Assembly (NCBI GenBank): GCA_021186555.1
Contig: JAJKFL010000014.1
Location: 36,328,033 to 36,392,032, forward strand
DNA: 64,000 bases
Reading direction: 5' to 3'
Origin: Reticulitermes speratus
Lineage: Eukaryota > Arthropoda > Insecta > Blattodea > Rhinotermitidae
The first letter of the stretch is position 1. Every line of letters begins with the position of its first letter. The position numbers and the translations under genes were made by a program. Of this stretch, positions 63,073 through 64,000 are shown one piece after another. Under the pieces are notes generated by a model. That model did no database searches and was not told the DNA's origin. It saw only the letters and a program-made list of their open reading frames with translations.

Positions 63073-63106
63073 TAGGTTAGGTTAGGTTACGTTACGTTAG
63101 GTTAGG
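63073..63106. repeat. Short interstitial TTAGG-type repeat
   Basis: aggttaggttaggttacg, ttacgttaggttagg: about six TTAGG units, two changed to TTACG. TTAGG is the usual insect telomere unit. It lies 55 bp after the mariner breakpoint. Confidence 0.75.
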
Positions 63107-63168
63107 CTTCGTTGGAGCTAGTTTTACCTAGTAAGATCAGGTTTTAACGGATTTCGGGTTCTCACTGT

Positions 63169-63216
63169 AACACACACACACACACACACACACATACATA
63201 TATATATAATAATATA
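63169..63216. repeat. CA and TA microsatellites
   Basis: (ca)n from 63171 to 63193, then tatata runs to 63216. Confidence 0.92.
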
Positions 63217-63221
63217 TATAA

Positions 63222-63598
63222 TAATTCTTGGCTCAACAGCCCTATATGGGCCTGGGCCTCCTCTTGCCTCCTCTTTTCGAGGTTACTAAGTCATGCGCAT
63301 TCATGGCAGCTGGTGACCGGCCAGCTAGCCGCGCTTAGTGTTCTATCGATCCTGATGTGCACGCCAGAGCCATCTGGCAGGCAGTCAGGAGACTTGGATG
63401 AGATATGGAGGCAATTTGGCTTACGCAACATTTTTATTCATGCCCGTAAGGTTCTTTTACATGCCGTAAATCTACGACATGGGACCGACGGCTTTACTTC
63501 CCCTCCGAAAGAAGTGGTGCTCCGGATTTTTATCATCCTTAAAAATCCATCGACCTCGGTCGGGATCGAACCCGCGAACCACTAGTCCACCGAGGTCG
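63222..63598 (-). mobile_element. tRNA-derived SINE, family 3
   Basis: Minus strand head: GGTGGACTAGTGGTTCGCGG (A-box region) and GCGGGTTCGATCCCGACCGA (B box), 63598-63540. The far end ggctcaacagccctatatgg, gcctgggcctcctc is shared with 40134-40170. (ta)n runs flank both sides (63199- and 63600-63627), suggesting insertion into, or growth of, an AT microsatellite. Confidence 0.82.
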
Positions 63599-63599
63599 A

Positions 63600-63627
63600 C
63601 ATATATATATATATATATATATATATC
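63600..63627. repeat. TA microsatellite
   Basis: About 13 ta units after the SINE head. Confidence 0.93.
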
Positions 63628-63654
63628 CAGACACCCATCTTCACGCCAAGATGT

Positions 63655-63990
63655 GAACTGACACCAAGACCTCCCGCCACGTTTTCAGTTTCGCGACATA
63701 GCAGCACCTCGTCTCCGCACAACAAATCGTCACCAGACACACAATGTGAATATGCGCCTCACGTCGCTTTCCCGAACCTCCATAAGATAATGCGGGCCAT
63801 ACAAAAACAGTCCATGGACCAGAGTTCTTCTTGACAAACCGGTAGTTAGCCAGGCGAGAGAAATTCTCACGTTTTACAGAAAAATAAAATCCACTACCAT
63901 GTTCAAAAAAAAGATCGCCACTGGATCCTACCCTGAGCAAGACGAATCCAGCCAATATGCTCACTATCTCTCCAGACTAATTTTAATTTT
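63655..63990 (-). mobile_element. LINE 3'-end remnant
   Basis: The minus strand reads IGWIRLAQGRIQWRSFF then a stop (about 63960-63905), resembling the terminal W-x-x-LAQDR..WRA block of insect LINE ORFs. A 3' UTR-like text reading AWLTTGLSRRTLVHGLFL in another frame follows. Diverged. Confidence 0.65.
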
Positions 63991-64000
63991 CCCATCTACG

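Larger units (their letters stand above)
37750..64000. other. Repeat-dominated region right of the last visible Patj exon
   Basis: Presumably a large upstream intron or 5' flank of the gene. No PDZ or L27 exon was recognised. Stretches I cannot assign: 38290-38590 (with a 17-base G tract at 38446), 39105-39800, 41313-43210 (a CT/CA-rich patch at 42695-42748), 43260-43840, 46262-47320, 47740-49860, 57905-58730 and 61237-61560. They hold no convincing coding sequence. Confidence 0.65.

Overview
The window looks like insect nuclear DNA. It is AT-rich and intron-rich, with GT-AG introns of 0.4-10 kb, and it is crowded with decayed transposons, tRNA-derived SINEs and minisatellites. The LINE 3' tails and a dispersed repeat whose remnant peptide resembles RFEVF..VF.DVTP are types I associate with cockroach and termite (Blattodea) genomes. 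That placement is inference from recall. A short TTAGG-type interstitial repeat near the right end also fits an insect.

One host gene is clear. On the minus strand, 12 exons between 37749 and 5097 encode about 750 continuous residues of a PATJ/MPDZ-type multi-PDZ scaffold (second half of PDZ1, then PDZ2 to PDZ5 with linkers). Every splice phase agrees. The gene runs off both sides: the start, the L27 domain and the first half of PDZ1 should lie to the right, and further PDZ exons to the left. I found no second host gene.

The introns hold a Tigger/pogo-like element (24890-26505), a mariner (31143-32199) inside an older pogo-like element, an unrecognised repetitive protein element with long inverted ends (33056-34618), SINEs, MITEs, LINE tails and minisatellites.

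From 38 to 64 kb I see no exon. This part is repeats: hAT elements with perfect 8-bp target duplications, a 45-bp array (43848-45932), a 48-bp array (50806-52290), SINE families, LINE tails, a second mariner pseudogene and several palindromic (foldback) elements.

The most interesting signal is a dispersed hammerhead-ribozyme-like motif, about 19 copies including eroded ones. Intact copies have CUGANGA, one extra U, a 5-6 bp helix II, GAAAC, a 2-3 bp helix III ending in GUA, and a 4-6 bp helix I. Many sit in the arms of palindromes, sometimes as mirror-image pairs, and several are followed by shared boxes (GTGCATTT-GTTGG, then TGCACGGT). Hammerheads are known in Penelope-like elements and retrozymes; this palindromic, RT-less arrangement deserves a closer look.
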